NCBI GenBank assembly: GCA_964596165.1
Contig: CAZQTW010000141.1
Coordinates: forward strand, 1 to 5,242
Direction of reading: 5' to 3'
DNA length: 5,242 bases
Origin: CAYUQT01 sp964596165
GTDB lineage: Bacteria > Planctomycetota > Phycisphaerae > UBA1845 > JAFGLZ01
Below the pieces are notes generated by a model. The model made no database searches. It saw only the letters and a program-made list of their open reading frames with translations, and was not told the DNA's origin. Positions 1 through 5,242 of this stretch are shown in pieces (within the stretch, counting starts at the first letter, position 1; the number at the start of each line of letters is the position of its first letter). The translations under genes and the position numbers were made by a program.

Positions 1-12
1 TGTCGGTATGAG

Positions 13-85
13 GCCGCCTTCGTCTAGCGGCCTAGGATATCAGGTTCTCATCCTGGTGACAGGGGTTCGAGTCCCCTAGGGGGCA
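13..85 (+). tRNA. tRNA-Glu (anticodon CTC)
   Basis: Folds as a complete cloverleaf that decodes GAG. The acceptor stem is 13-19 with 78-84, with a G16/G81 mismatch at the fourth pair. The D arm begins at 22 (GTC pairing with GAT at 36-38). The anticodon stem is 40-44 with 52-56 around loop TTCTCAT, with CTC at 47-49. The T stem AGGGG (61-65) pairs with CCCCT (73-77) around TTCGAGT. The D-arm core GTCTAGCGGCCTAGGA is the usual bacterial tRNA-Glu pattern. The discriminator is A85 and CCA is not encoded, so it would be added enzymatically. The promoter must lie left of the window or in the first 12 bases. Identity is secure; the acceptor mismatch is the only oddity. Confidence 0.93.
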
Positions 86-96
86 GTCGGCCGACT
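85..96. repeat. 12-bp perfect palindrome at the tRNA 3' end
   Basis: AGTCGGCCGACT reads the same on both strands and begins on the tRNA discriminator base. In the precursor transcript it could pair only as a tight self-complementary element, so it is more plausible as a DNA site or a chance GC-rich palindrome. No role is known to me. Confidence 0.3.
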
Positions 97-120
97 AATC
101 CAGATCCGTCACCATCGTAG

Positions 121-146
121 AGGGCCTGTGAACGCGGGCCCTTTTT
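121..146 (+). terminator. Intrinsic terminator of the tRNA-Glu transcript
   Basis: AGGGCCT (121-127) pairs with GGGCCCT (136-142), seven pairs including one T/G wobble, around an eight-base loop. TTTTT (142-146) follows at once. It is the classic GC stem plus T run, 36 bases after the tRNA, so the tRNA appears to be the last or only gene of its transcript. Confidence 0.85.
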
Positions 147-546
147 GCTTCCTGCCTCTGTTGGGCTTGGCCTACCTGAGTCGTTGCCGGCTGGTCACGC
201 CAGGCCCGACCAATCGATTCGCCGCTTCCGAGCCATGGACACGAAGGACGTCGCCGAACCTGCGGTTGCTGTCCGCTCGTTTGCCTATGAAGCTGGTCAC
301 GTCGGCTCGATGTCCCCCTCCCCGTCATGCCTCGGCGAGCCAATCGGGTCCAAGCGAAGGGGCCTGAATGTCAAAAACATGCGTTCGGGCAATCAGATTT
401 TCATGGCGTTTGCATAACAGAGGGCGTGAAAACGCCGATTAACGGTTATGGGGCGTGGGCGGGAGAGGGTCCCGGCCGACGTGACGGTTCTCTGGGACGC
501 ATCTTCCAGACCACGTTGGAACGCCATGAGCCGTTGAGAAACTGCG
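147..546. other. Intergenic stretch without a supported gene
   Basis: About 400 bases between the tRNA terminator and the PEP-CTERM gene. Several open frames of 80-190 codons cross it on both strands. Their products are rich in Arg, Ser and Pro, have no recognisable motif and overlap one another, as expected by chance in GC-rich DNA. The only local structure worth naming is the small GAAA-loop hairpin at 423-436. A CATAAC box at 413-418 is a weak -10 candidate without a partner -35. The promoter of the downstream gene should lie here but cannot be fixed by eye. Confidence 0.5.
423..436 (+). other. Small hairpin with GAAA tetraloop
   Basis: GGCGT (423-427) and ACGCC (432-436) form five perfect pairs closed by GAAA, a stable GNRA-type loop, about 110 bases upstream of the PEP-CTERM gene start. 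No T run follows, so it is not a standard terminator. It could be part of a 5' untranslated leader or chance. Confidence 0.25.
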
Positions 547-1026
547 ATGCCGAAACTATGGACGAGCCTCGGTATCAGAGCCTGCGTGGCCGGCATGGCG
601 CTGCTGTCGGGTGAAGAACGGGTTATGCTGCCCGGCGCCGTACCGGCGATCAATGACGGCATTTCGAGTGCGGACGACACGGTGGTGGCGGGCGCCGTCG
701 CTGCGAAGCAACTCGACCTTCCGCCTGATACATTCGAGGCGCCCTTCGAGCAAGCTGCTCTGGAGAGGACTGAAGGTCTGGACCTAACGCGTGTTGGAAG
801 GGCTTGCTTAGCCCTCCTCTTGGACGAGTCCGACGTTGGTGTCGGGGTTTCTCTCACCGCTTTTCCAACCGATGCCATAGGTGGGGCGGATTCCGATCCG
901 ATGACGGTAACCCCGCAGGGTGTACCCGAACCCCTGAGCCTTTCTGTGCTGGCCATCGGCGGGCTGGTGACGGCAGTGTGGCGCAGAGGACGGACATGGC
1001 GCCGATCGCTCCAGACCGGAAGATGA
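547..1026 (+). CDS. Small PEP-CTERM sorting-domain protein, function unknown
   Basis: A 159-residue protein whose C-terminus has the tripartite PEP-CTERM layout. VPEP is at residues 126-129, a hydrophobic stretch with an Ile-Gly-Gly core runs over about 130-145, and an Arg-rich tail follows (R146, R147, R149, R152, R153). In known members this signal is recognised by an exosortase (EpsH/XrtA family), which processes the protein at the membrane for surface display or export. The N-terminus is a poor signal peptide: the hydrophobic run at about 4-21 is short and interrupted by Arg11. The middle (about 35-120) is acidic, Ala/Asp/Val-rich, and matches nothing I recognise. ATG 547 is used because an in-frame TGA lies at 535-537; a weak GAG at 536-538 sits eight bases upstream. 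It stands alone, with no neighbour in operon distance. The sorting signal is fairly sure, the exact start less so. It could also be a degenerate copy of a longer surface protein. Confidence 0.68.
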   Translation: MPKLWTSLGIRACVAGMALLSGEERVMLPGAVPAINDGISSADDTVVAGAVAAKQLDLPPDTFEAPFEQAALERTEGLDLTRVGRACLALLLDESDVGVGVSLTAFPTDAIGGADSDPMTVTPQGVPEPLSLSVLAIGGLVTAVWRRGRTWRRSLQTGR

Positions 1027-1367
1027 CGAGCAAAACAGACTCACTTCTTCTCAGACCTTGATCGCAACCGGCTGATCATCGAAGAAGAGCTTCATAGGGT
1101 CACGGTGGCTTCGTAATGGCCGAGGCAATCATGTCTCTCGGACGCCACGACACGTTCGGCGAATGGAATAACGCAGATGATTCGGTCGGGGATGAGGTTG
1201 TCCGTCATCATAGGTTCGCCAACTCGGTTGCATTATGTTGACGGAGGCTCAACGTCGGCTGGAGGCGGCGTGAGCGGGAGTCCTTCCTCCTCGACAGTCC
1301 GTGTGGTTTCATCGCCCACCTCGAAGGCTTCGCAATGATGACGATCCACCGGTTTTCCCATGCCGTG
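1027..1367. other. Convergent intergenic stretch without a supported gene
   Basis: These 341 bases separate the 3' ends of the PEP-CTERM gene (+ strand) and the 573-residue gene (- strand). No strong terminator with a T run is visible for either. A 5-bp hairpin, GTTGA (1237-1241) with TCAAC (1249-1253), and an odd palindrome CGAAGGCTTCG (1322-1332) are the only symmetric elements. On the - strand, two tiny frames overlap by ATGA: 1092-1211 (39 codons) and 1051-1095 (14 codons). They lack a convincing ribosome binding site and could be remnants of decayed genes, but I cannot identify a parent. Confidence 0.45.
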
Positions 1368-3089
1368 TCATCGCTGCGATTCCTGATAGTACAACGCTGT
1401 GATGTACCCCAGCCGGACGGCCGCACGGTCCGGCCCGGGAGGAGGCGTGATGGACTCCGGCAGGACATAATACGGCATGAAGCCGAGGCAGCCGTTCGTC
1501 CAGTAGACGAGATCAGTGGTGAAAACCTTATACGCCTCACCCACGGTGGCATCATCTGTGTCCGACGCAATCCTGTTGTCTGTGTAAATGCATCCAGCCT
1601 GTCTGTCGAGAAACCTACCCTGCTCAAAGTAGACGCAGCCACGTACGCCAATCAGGTCGTCTGTCGCGCTGGCTTGCCAGTCCTGGTTGGGGCCATCTGT
1701 CCTAAAGGTCATATTGGCCTCTAAGCACGTGAGGGTTGGGCAATACACCGACAACCACAAGAACACAATGGCCCCTCTTCCTGACTCCTCGTCGATGAAA
1801 ACCGCATCGCGCCCTGGAGCAGTGCACCCAACGAATCTGCCGGTCTTAAGCCTGAATCCTGAATAGGGCGTCGGCGGCAATGATCCCAGTTGATAGCTGA
1901 CACGATAGTAGACCACATCCTCAGGTGCCCCATAAGGGACCCACCGGGTACCAGCCAGGTAACCGACCTGTACGATGACACCGTTAGAGAATGGTATAGG
2001 AAATCGCAGGGACAGCACGACGCCCGACCCTCCGCCTGTCACCAGATAGCCGCAGTCCAAGTAGTCCGTGCATATTGTGAAAGTCGAGACTGGTTTTGGC
2101 TGAAAGTAGCCTCCCACTATGGCTGCATACGGAAGGTCTATTGCCAGTCTATCGGGTGGAGGGCACGATTCATCTGCTACGTCGCCACAGTCAGTCCAGA
2201 CTCGTAATCGCCAGTTCCTGAGGTCTCTGTCCGGAGCGATATTGGGATCGTCGATCTCATCCCACCACAAGATGTGATTCTGTGAATGCCGATCATAGAA
2301 TGACTCTTTTGCCATGACGATGGGCGCCCAGATAGCTCGGATGACACCGCTGACCCCTGCCCCGAGTCGCAGAAGGCTGAATCCGGGGTTGTAGCCTTTG
2401 GTGGCCAAATTGCGCGGACCTGTGTATGCTCCGTCTCTCCACGTCGAGCGACTCGGTCCGACGATCGGGTAGTCGAGTATGTCGGACAATCTGAAGCTCG
2501 AGTTGATGGCCTGCTTGGTGGGCGTTGTCGAACCTTGGCGAACGGCGCCGGATCCGTCCGCCGATCCCACGTCCAACTTCTGAGGTCGTCTGCTCAGCGC
2601 CGACCCATGCGATGCCTCGGAAGACGTACTGTGAGCAACACCCTTCTGTTGGGACTCATGCCATCCCCTCAGTGGAGTGCGCTTCTCCCGAGCCTCTCTC
2701 TCTTCAAGACGCCGTAGTTCTCGTTCTGCGGAGGCTTTGACCTTGGCCCGATACCGATTGATACCTTCCTCCAATTGTCTTCTTGCCTCGTCAATCTCTG
2801 CCTCCAAGTCTTTCCGATCGCGATCTCTTGCACGGAGTCGGTCGGTGACCAGTGTCAGCCGGTCTCTGGCGATGTCAAACGCCTTCTCGGAGATCTTCCG
2901 ACGGACCTCTTCTAGCGCCGTGCTCACTTCATTGCTGAGAGCAACCGACCGCATCCTTTTCTCGCCGATGGGAACGATACAGAAGGGCACTACGACTACC
3001 GCAGTGATAAAGGCCGTGGCCAGACAACAGAGAACAAGGATATTGCTTTTTCGTGTCGGACTGCCGCATGCAGGACATGTGTCAGGCAT
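1368..3089 (-). CDS. Unrecognised membrane-anchored coiled-coil protein with CPxCG N-terminus
   Basis: A 573-residue protein that I do not recognise. Visible architecture from the N-terminus: CPACG (residues 5-9), a half zinc-ribbon motif; one membrane helix at about 16-41, which itself holds three Cys; a highly charged Arg/Glu-rich helix at about 50-136 that should form a coiled coil; a Ser/Gln/Gly-rich linker at about 137-205; then about 370 residues rich in Tyr, Trp, Gly, Pro and Val, probably beta-structured, with ten Cys that could form disulfides outside the cytoplasm. Only one CxxC is present, so zinc binding would need a dimer or a partner. ATG 3089 is chosen over the in-frame TTG at 3122 because AAGGAG (3104-3099) lies nine bases before it. 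The gene is transcribed divergently from the radical SAM operon and has no operon partner in view. Hand counts give about 50% GC in parts of the C-terminal coding region, below the 65-72% seen in parts of the radical SAM gene, and Arg codons AGA/AGG are used freely. A transferred or fast-evolving gene is possible. Confidence refers to its being a real gene. Confidence 0.82.
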   Translation of the reverse strand: MPDTCPACGSPTRKSNILVLCCLATAFITAVVVVPFCIVPIGEKRMRSVALSNEVSTALEEVRRKISEKAFDIARDRLTLVTDRLRARDRDRKDLEAEIDEARRQLEEGINRYRAKVKASAERELRRLEEREAREKRTPLRGWHESQQKGVAHSTSSEASHGSALSRRPQKLDVGSADGSGAVRQGSTTPTKQAINSSFRLSDILDYPIVGPSRSTWRDGAYTGPRNLATKGYNPGFSLLRLGAGVSGVIRAIWAPIVMAKESFYDRHSQNHILWWDEIDDPNIAPDRDLRNWRLRVWTDCGDVADESCPPPDRLAIDLPYAAIVGGYFQPKPVSTFTICTDYLDCGYLVTGGGSGVVLSLRFPIPFSNGVIVQVGYLAGTRWVPYGAPEDVVYYRVSYQLGSLPPTPYSGFRLKTGRFVGCTAPGRDAVFIDEESGRGAIVFLWLSVYCPTLTCLEANMTFRTDGPNQDWQASATDDLIGVRGCVYFEQGRFLDRQAGCIYTDNRIASDTDDATVGEAYKVFTTDLVYWTNGCLGFMPYYVLPESITPPPGPDRAAVRLGYITALYYQESQR

Positions 3090-3098
3090 ATGTCGCTT

Positions 3099-3104
3099 CT
3101 CCTT
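3099..3104 (-). promoter_or_regulatory. Ribosome binding site fixing the 573-residue gene start
   Basis: On the - strand this reads AAGGAG, a near-perfect Shine-Dalgarno sequence nine bases before ATG 3089. It lies inside the frame that would begin at TTG 3122, which is why the shorter start is preferred. Confidence 0.75.
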
Positions 3105-3237
3105 AGCTTCCAATGGGGGCAAACCAGTGATCTAACGGAGCGGGAGACCACGCATCTCCTTCCTTCTACGCGGCTCCACGCCACGCCCCTCCGTGCGTCC
3201 TCCAGTAGGGCCGCTCAGCCGATTGAGGTCTTCCCTG

Positions 3238-3291
3238 CGCCCATCCGGCATCATGCCCCGGCTTCGGTGCGGCATAGATGAGTGATGGGCG
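3238..3291. repeat. Long imperfect inverted repeat / potential structured RNA
   Basis: Twenty pairs can form in nested blocks: CGCCCATC (3238-3245) with GATGGGCG (3284-3291); CATC (3249-3252) with GATG (3277-3280); ATGCC (3253-3257) with GGCAT (3271-3275); and CCG (3258-3260) with CGG (3265-3267) around loop GCTT. A symmetric 3x3 internal loop (3246-3248 against 3281-3283), a bulged A3276 and a bulged TGC (3268-3270) interrupt it. No T run flanks it on either strand, so it is not an ordinary intrinsic terminator. It could be a leader-RNA element of either divergent transcript, a small RNA, a REP-like repeat, or a protein-binding site. Confidence 0.5.
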
Positions 3292-3383
3292 GAGGCAAGA
3301 AAACCTACACGGGTTCTTTGACGACCACACCTAGAGTGGTGGGCATTCTCTCCGCCGGCGGACCTATCGCACCACGTCCGAGC

Positions 3384-3413
3384 TTGCGCGTACTCATCAG
3401 CCGGTAGTATAAC
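3384..3413 (+). promoter_or_regulatory. Candidate sigma70 promoter (upstream)
   Basis: TTGCGC (3384-3389), an 18-base spacer, then TATAAC (3408-3413). The -10 matches consensus at five of six positions; the -35 matches at three. It points toward the radical SAM gene and would give a leader of about 100 bases containing the 3440-3471 palindrome. Planctomycete promoters are poorly defined, so this is tentative. Confidence 0.3.
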
Positions 3414-3439
3414 AGCGATAGACACGCCGGTGTCCCAAC

Positions 3440-3468
3440 TTGACGTACCGCTCCGCCGGGTGTAACGT
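3440..3468 (+). promoter_or_regulatory. Candidate sigma70 promoter of the radical SAM operon
   Basis: TTGACG (3440-3445), a 17-base spacer, then TAACGT (3463-3468), about 50 bases before the GTG start. The -35 is five of six and the spacing is ideal. The -10 keeps T1, A2 and T6 only. Both boxes fall inside the arms of the inverted repeat at 3440-3471, so a bound regulator would block it. Confidence 0.35.
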
Positions 3469-3471
3469 CAA
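3440..3471. promoter_or_regulatory. 7-bp inverted repeat overlapping the promoter, possible operator
   Basis: TTGACGT (3440-3446) and its exact complement ACGTCAA (3465-3471) are separated by 18 bases. Arm centres are 25 bases apart, about two and a half helical turns. Perfect seven-base arms placed over -35 and -10 elements suggest a site for a dimeric regulator. No regulator gene is in the window. Confidence 0.35.
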
Positions 3472-3509
3472 ACCATAGGCGACTCCGGCGGCCGGACAGC
3501 GCGAACCTC

Positions 3510-3513
3510 GGAG
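3510..3513 (+). promoter_or_regulatory. Ribosome binding site of the radical SAM gene
   Basis: GGAG sits five bases before GTG 3519. It supports that non-ATG start; the first in-frame ATG, at 3618, would remove the first 33 residues. Confidence 0.6.
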
Positions 3514-3518
3514 ACCTT

Positions 3519-4523
3519 GTGAGGCCATTGAAGGAACACATCCTGCGGACCGCCTACGGGACGGCATCCAAACTGCTTTACGGCAATAGTGTTCACGCGG
3601 ACTGGGCCTGGGAGAAGATGCAGCGATTCAGCAGTTGTCTCACCTTGGCCGGAAACCTGGCGTGCTTCTACCTGCGAAGACCGCGCATCTATCGCCTGAT
3701 CAGCCTGGTCGTTGAGCCCGTCTTCGGGTGCAACCTGAAGTGCAAGACGTGTTGGGGGACGCTTGATCTGGCCGGGCGCAGACCCCACCTGATGACGTGG
3801 GACGTGTTTCGAAAGGCCGTCGACCAGACGCCGGCCTATGTCGAGACGATCACCTTCAGCCTGCTGGGCGAAACGCTGCTTCACCCCCGCTTGCACGAGA
3901 TGATCGACTACACGGCCGAGCACGGCAAACGCGCGATCCTCTTTACCAACGGGACCCTCCTTGACGGCGAGCGGTTGGACCGGCTTGCCCGGTCGAAGCT
4001 TGCCGTCCTGAACGTGTCCGTCGAGGTGGACGACGAGGCGGCCCGCGAGATCCGTGGCACCGATCAGCGGCTGATCCGACGGAACGTCGAGGCGTTCTTG
4101 GCCGTCAAGGCTCCGCAGACGGAGGTCAAGCTTTCGCTGGTCGCCCATGCAGGCAACGTGCAAAGACTGGATCACGTCTGGGACTATTGGGGCGATCTGG
4201 TCGAACATATCAAGGTCAGTCCGATGACGTCCTATTCCGGGCAAGGACCTCCCTCGCTCTGCATGGAGCCCTGGCGGGGCAATCTGAACGTCTTCACGAG
4301 CGGGCAGGTATCGCCCTGTTGCGTGGACTGTTGGCCCAGTCTGGTGATCGGGAATCTCAACGAACAGAGTCTGGATGAAATCATCCGCGGGCGGCCGTAT
4401 CGGGACCTCTTGACTCGTTTCCTGGCGGGCGAGGCCCCGCCGACGTGCGGTCGGTGCACCGAGTTCAGCGACCCGAGGATTCCGCTACGGATGCCGAGGC
4501 AAGCCGTGGCGCGTCGCCCTTAG
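3519..4523 (+). CDS. Radical SAM/SPASM domain protein
   Basis: A 334-residue enzyme of the radical SAM superfamily, which cleaves S-adenosylmethionine with a [4Fe-4S] cluster to start radical chemistry. The cluster motif CxxxCxxC is at C71, C75 and C78, in the usual Glu-Pro-x-x-x-x-Cys-Asn context. LLGETLLHP (115-123) corresponds to the GGEP-type SAM-binding motif, and FTNGT (142-146) is the typical next strand. The C-terminal SPASM-like region has C248, then G262-x4-C267, C268, C271, and a final C310-x2-C313, expected to hold at least one auxiliary Fe-S cluster. SPASM enzymes include peptide-modifying maturases (PqqE, anSME, AlbA), but no precursor peptide is visible here, so the substrate is unknown. 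The first 60 residues are an extra N-terminal segment without a motif. GTG start with GGAG upstream. It ends one base before the YfhO-like gene, which suggests co-translation. Family assignment is firm; reaction is not. Confidence 0.92.
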   Translation: MRPLKEHILRTAYGTASKLLYGNSVHADWAWEKMQRFSSCLTLAGNLACFYLRRPRIYRLISLVVEPVFGCNLKCKTCWGTLDLAGRRPHLMTWDVFRKAVDQTPAYVETITFSLLGETLLHPRLHEMIDYTAEHGKRAILFTNGTLLDGERLDRLARSKLAVLNVSVEVDDEAAREIRGTDQRLIRRNVEAFLAVKAPQTEVKLSLVAHAGNVQRLDHVWDYWGDLVEHIKVSPMTSYSGQGPPSLCMEPWRGNLNVFTSGQVSPCCVDCWPSLVIGNLNEQSLDEIIRGRPYRDLLTRFLAGEAPPTCGRCTEFSDPRIPLRMPRQAVARRP

Positions 4524-4524
4524 G

Positions 4525-5242
4525 ATGAAAGGCCAGGGGCACATGCTCGATAGTCCCGAGCGAGGCATCCGAGCCTATGCGGCACCCATGATTCTGGCGA
4601 TCATGGTCGCTGTCTTCTTCTGGCCGGTCTTGTTCACCGGGCGGGTATTCCTGATCGGAGACCTGAACCACATCTTCTACCCGGGTTACCTTTTCCTCCG
4701 CGAGAACATCGCTCGAGGGGCGCTGCCGCTCTGGAACCCCTACACGGGATGCGGGGAACCGTTCCTGGCCGACATCGAGCGTCAGGTCTTCTACCCCCCC
4801 AACCTGATCTACTTGCTTCTCTCGACGAGCCGCGCGATGGTGCTGTCGGCCTGCTTCCATGTGTTGCTCGCCGCTTGGGGAACTTATGGGCTGTGCCGTC
4901 TGTGGGGAGTATCCCGGTTGGGCAGTCTTCTGGCGGCCGTACTCTATGCGTTCAACAGCTACACGATTACCAAGATCCAGTTCCCTTCCGAGTTGAGCAG
5001 CGCGTGTTGGTTTCCTGTGACGCTCGGTGCTTTCGTCTTCTGGCTGAGGCTGAGGAATCGTAGGCGGTTCCTGCTGCTGACTGTCGCGGTTGCGTTTCAC
5101 TGTCTGGCAGGGTTCCCCGAGACGTTGTTCTTTGCCATGGGGGTCACAGGGGCGTATGCCCTGGTGGTGGGGTATGGTGAATGGCGCATTCATCGAGAGT
5201 GGCGTCGGCTTCTCATTCCCGCACTTGGCCTCCTTGCCGCGG
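4525..5242 (+). CDS. YfhO-like polytopic membrane protein, 3' end beyond window
   Basis: The first 239 residues are visible and the frame is open to the window edge. A membrane helix at about 19-38 is followed by an external loop with G45-D46, then PLWNPY (68-73), G75-x-G77-x-P79 and Q87 with FYPPN (89-93). This succession is characteristic of the bacterial YfhO membrane family, relatives of GT-C glycosyltransferases that use lipid-linked sugars. The early Asp46 sits where GT-C enzymes place a catalytic or metal-binding acid. Further hydrophobic segments lie at about 104-120, 130-145, 160-172, 180-195 and 198-215. Family members usually have many helices and run to 700-900 residues, so most of the gene is missing. 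It likely acts in glycosylation of a wall polymer, lipid or protein at the membrane. ATG 4525 is one base after the upstream stop; ATG 4543, with AAAGG ten bases before it, is an alternative start. Operon with the radical SAM gene is near certain. Confidence 0.82.
   Translation, partial: MKGQGHMLDSPERGIRAYAAPMILAIMVAVFFWPVLFTGRVFLIGDLNHIFYPGYLFLRENIARGALPLWNPYTGCGEPFLADIERQVFYPPNLIYLLLSTSRAMVLSACFHVLLAAWGTYGLCRLWGVSRLGSLLAAVLYAFNSYTITKIQFPSELSSACWFPVTLGAFVFWLRLRNRRRFLLLTVAVAFHCLAGFPETLFFAMGVTGAYALVVGYGEWRIHREWRRLLIPALGLLAA

Larger units (their letters stand above)
3105..3518. other. Divergent intergenic region with structured DNA and candidate promoters
   Basis: The remaining 414 bases between the start-site signals of two divergent genes must hold both promoters. 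No coding frame here is convincing: the longest on the - strand, 3132-3425, gives an Arg/Gly/His-rich product without motifs. Separate entries cover the inverted repeat at 3238-3291, the promoter candidates at 3384-3413 and 3440-3468, and the palindrome at 3440-3471. I could not identify a good promoter for the - strand gene. Confidence 0.6.

Noticed and set aside
304..341. Inverted repeat GGCTCG / CGAGCC
   Set aside because: Only six pairs across a 26-base loop, not more than expected by chance in GC-rich DNA.
491..521. Two mutually exclusive short hairpins (TCTGG/CCAGA and TTCCA/TGGAA) before the PEP-CTERM gene, resembling an attenuator
   Set aside because: Each has only five pairs, there is no T run and no leader peptide, so chance is the simpler explanation.
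393..956. 187-codon open frame on the - strand
   Set aside because: It lies antisense to the PEP-CTERM gene. The product is Ser/Arg/Ala/Pro-rich with no motif, typical of a shadow frame in GC-rich DNA.
1208..1651. 147-codon open frame on the - strand
   Set aside because: It overlaps the end of the 573-residue gene on the same strand in another frame and gives an Arg/Ser-rich product without any domain.
3292..3340. Possible riboswitch-like leader after the long inverted repeat (A-rich stretch and a short ACCAC/GTGGT stem)
   Set aside because: I could not match it to the conserved core of any riboswitch class I know, and the stem is only five pairs.
3132..3425. 97-codon open frame on the - strand in the divergent gap
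   Set aside because: Arg/Gly/His-rich, no motif, no good ribosome binding site, and it crosses the inverted repeat at 3238-3291.
3468..4244. 258-codon open frame on the - strand
   Set aside because: Fully antisense to most of the radical SAM gene, whose catalytic motifs are unambiguous.
4465..5193. 242-codon open frame on the - strand
   Set aside because: Antisense to the YfhO-like gene. The product is Gln/Glu/Arg/Pro-rich, the usual complement of a hydrophobic membrane gene.

Overview
The window looks like chromosomal DNA from a GC-rich bacterium. A member or relative of the Planctomycetota is my best guess. This rests on a small protein ending in a PEP-CTERM surface-sorting signal, a membrane-anchored protein opening with a CPxCG half zinc ribbon, a radical SAM/SPASM enzyme, and wide intergenic gaps. 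It is an inference: PEP-CTERM proteins also occur in Gram-negative proteobacteria, Verrucomicrobiota and others. No phage, IS element, transposase or CRISPR array was found.

Layout: (1) 13-146 holds a tRNA-Glu (anticodon CTC) followed by a clear intrinsic terminator. (2) About 400 bases without a convincing gene lead to a small + strand gene (547-1026) for a 159-residue PEP-CTERM protein of unknown function. (3) A gap of about 340 bases follows, again with no supported gene. (4) A large - strand gene (1368-3089) encodes a 573-residue protein I do not recognise: short cytoplasmic CPACG motif, one membrane segment, long charged coiled coil, low-complexity linker, and a cysteine-containing, probably beta-rich C-terminal region predicted to lie outside the membrane. 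(5) The 429-base divergent gap (3090-3518) carries a long imperfect inverted repeat, two sigma70-like promoter candidates and a TTGACGT/ACGTCAA palindrome. (6) On the + strand a radical SAM/SPASM gene (3519-4523) is followed one base later by a YfhO-type polytopic membrane protein gene (4525 to beyond the window end). These two almost certainly form an operon.

How they may fit together: the radical SAM/YfhO pair suggests a modification enzyme linked to a membrane glycosyltransferase-like protein, probably in cell-envelope or surface glycan biology. The PEP-CTERM protein and the divergent membrane-anchored protein are also envelope proteins, so the neighbourhood has a surface theme, but the sequence shows no direct functional link. 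The most novel items are the 573-residue orphan protein, the structured divergent intergenic region, and the radical SAM/YfhO pairing.
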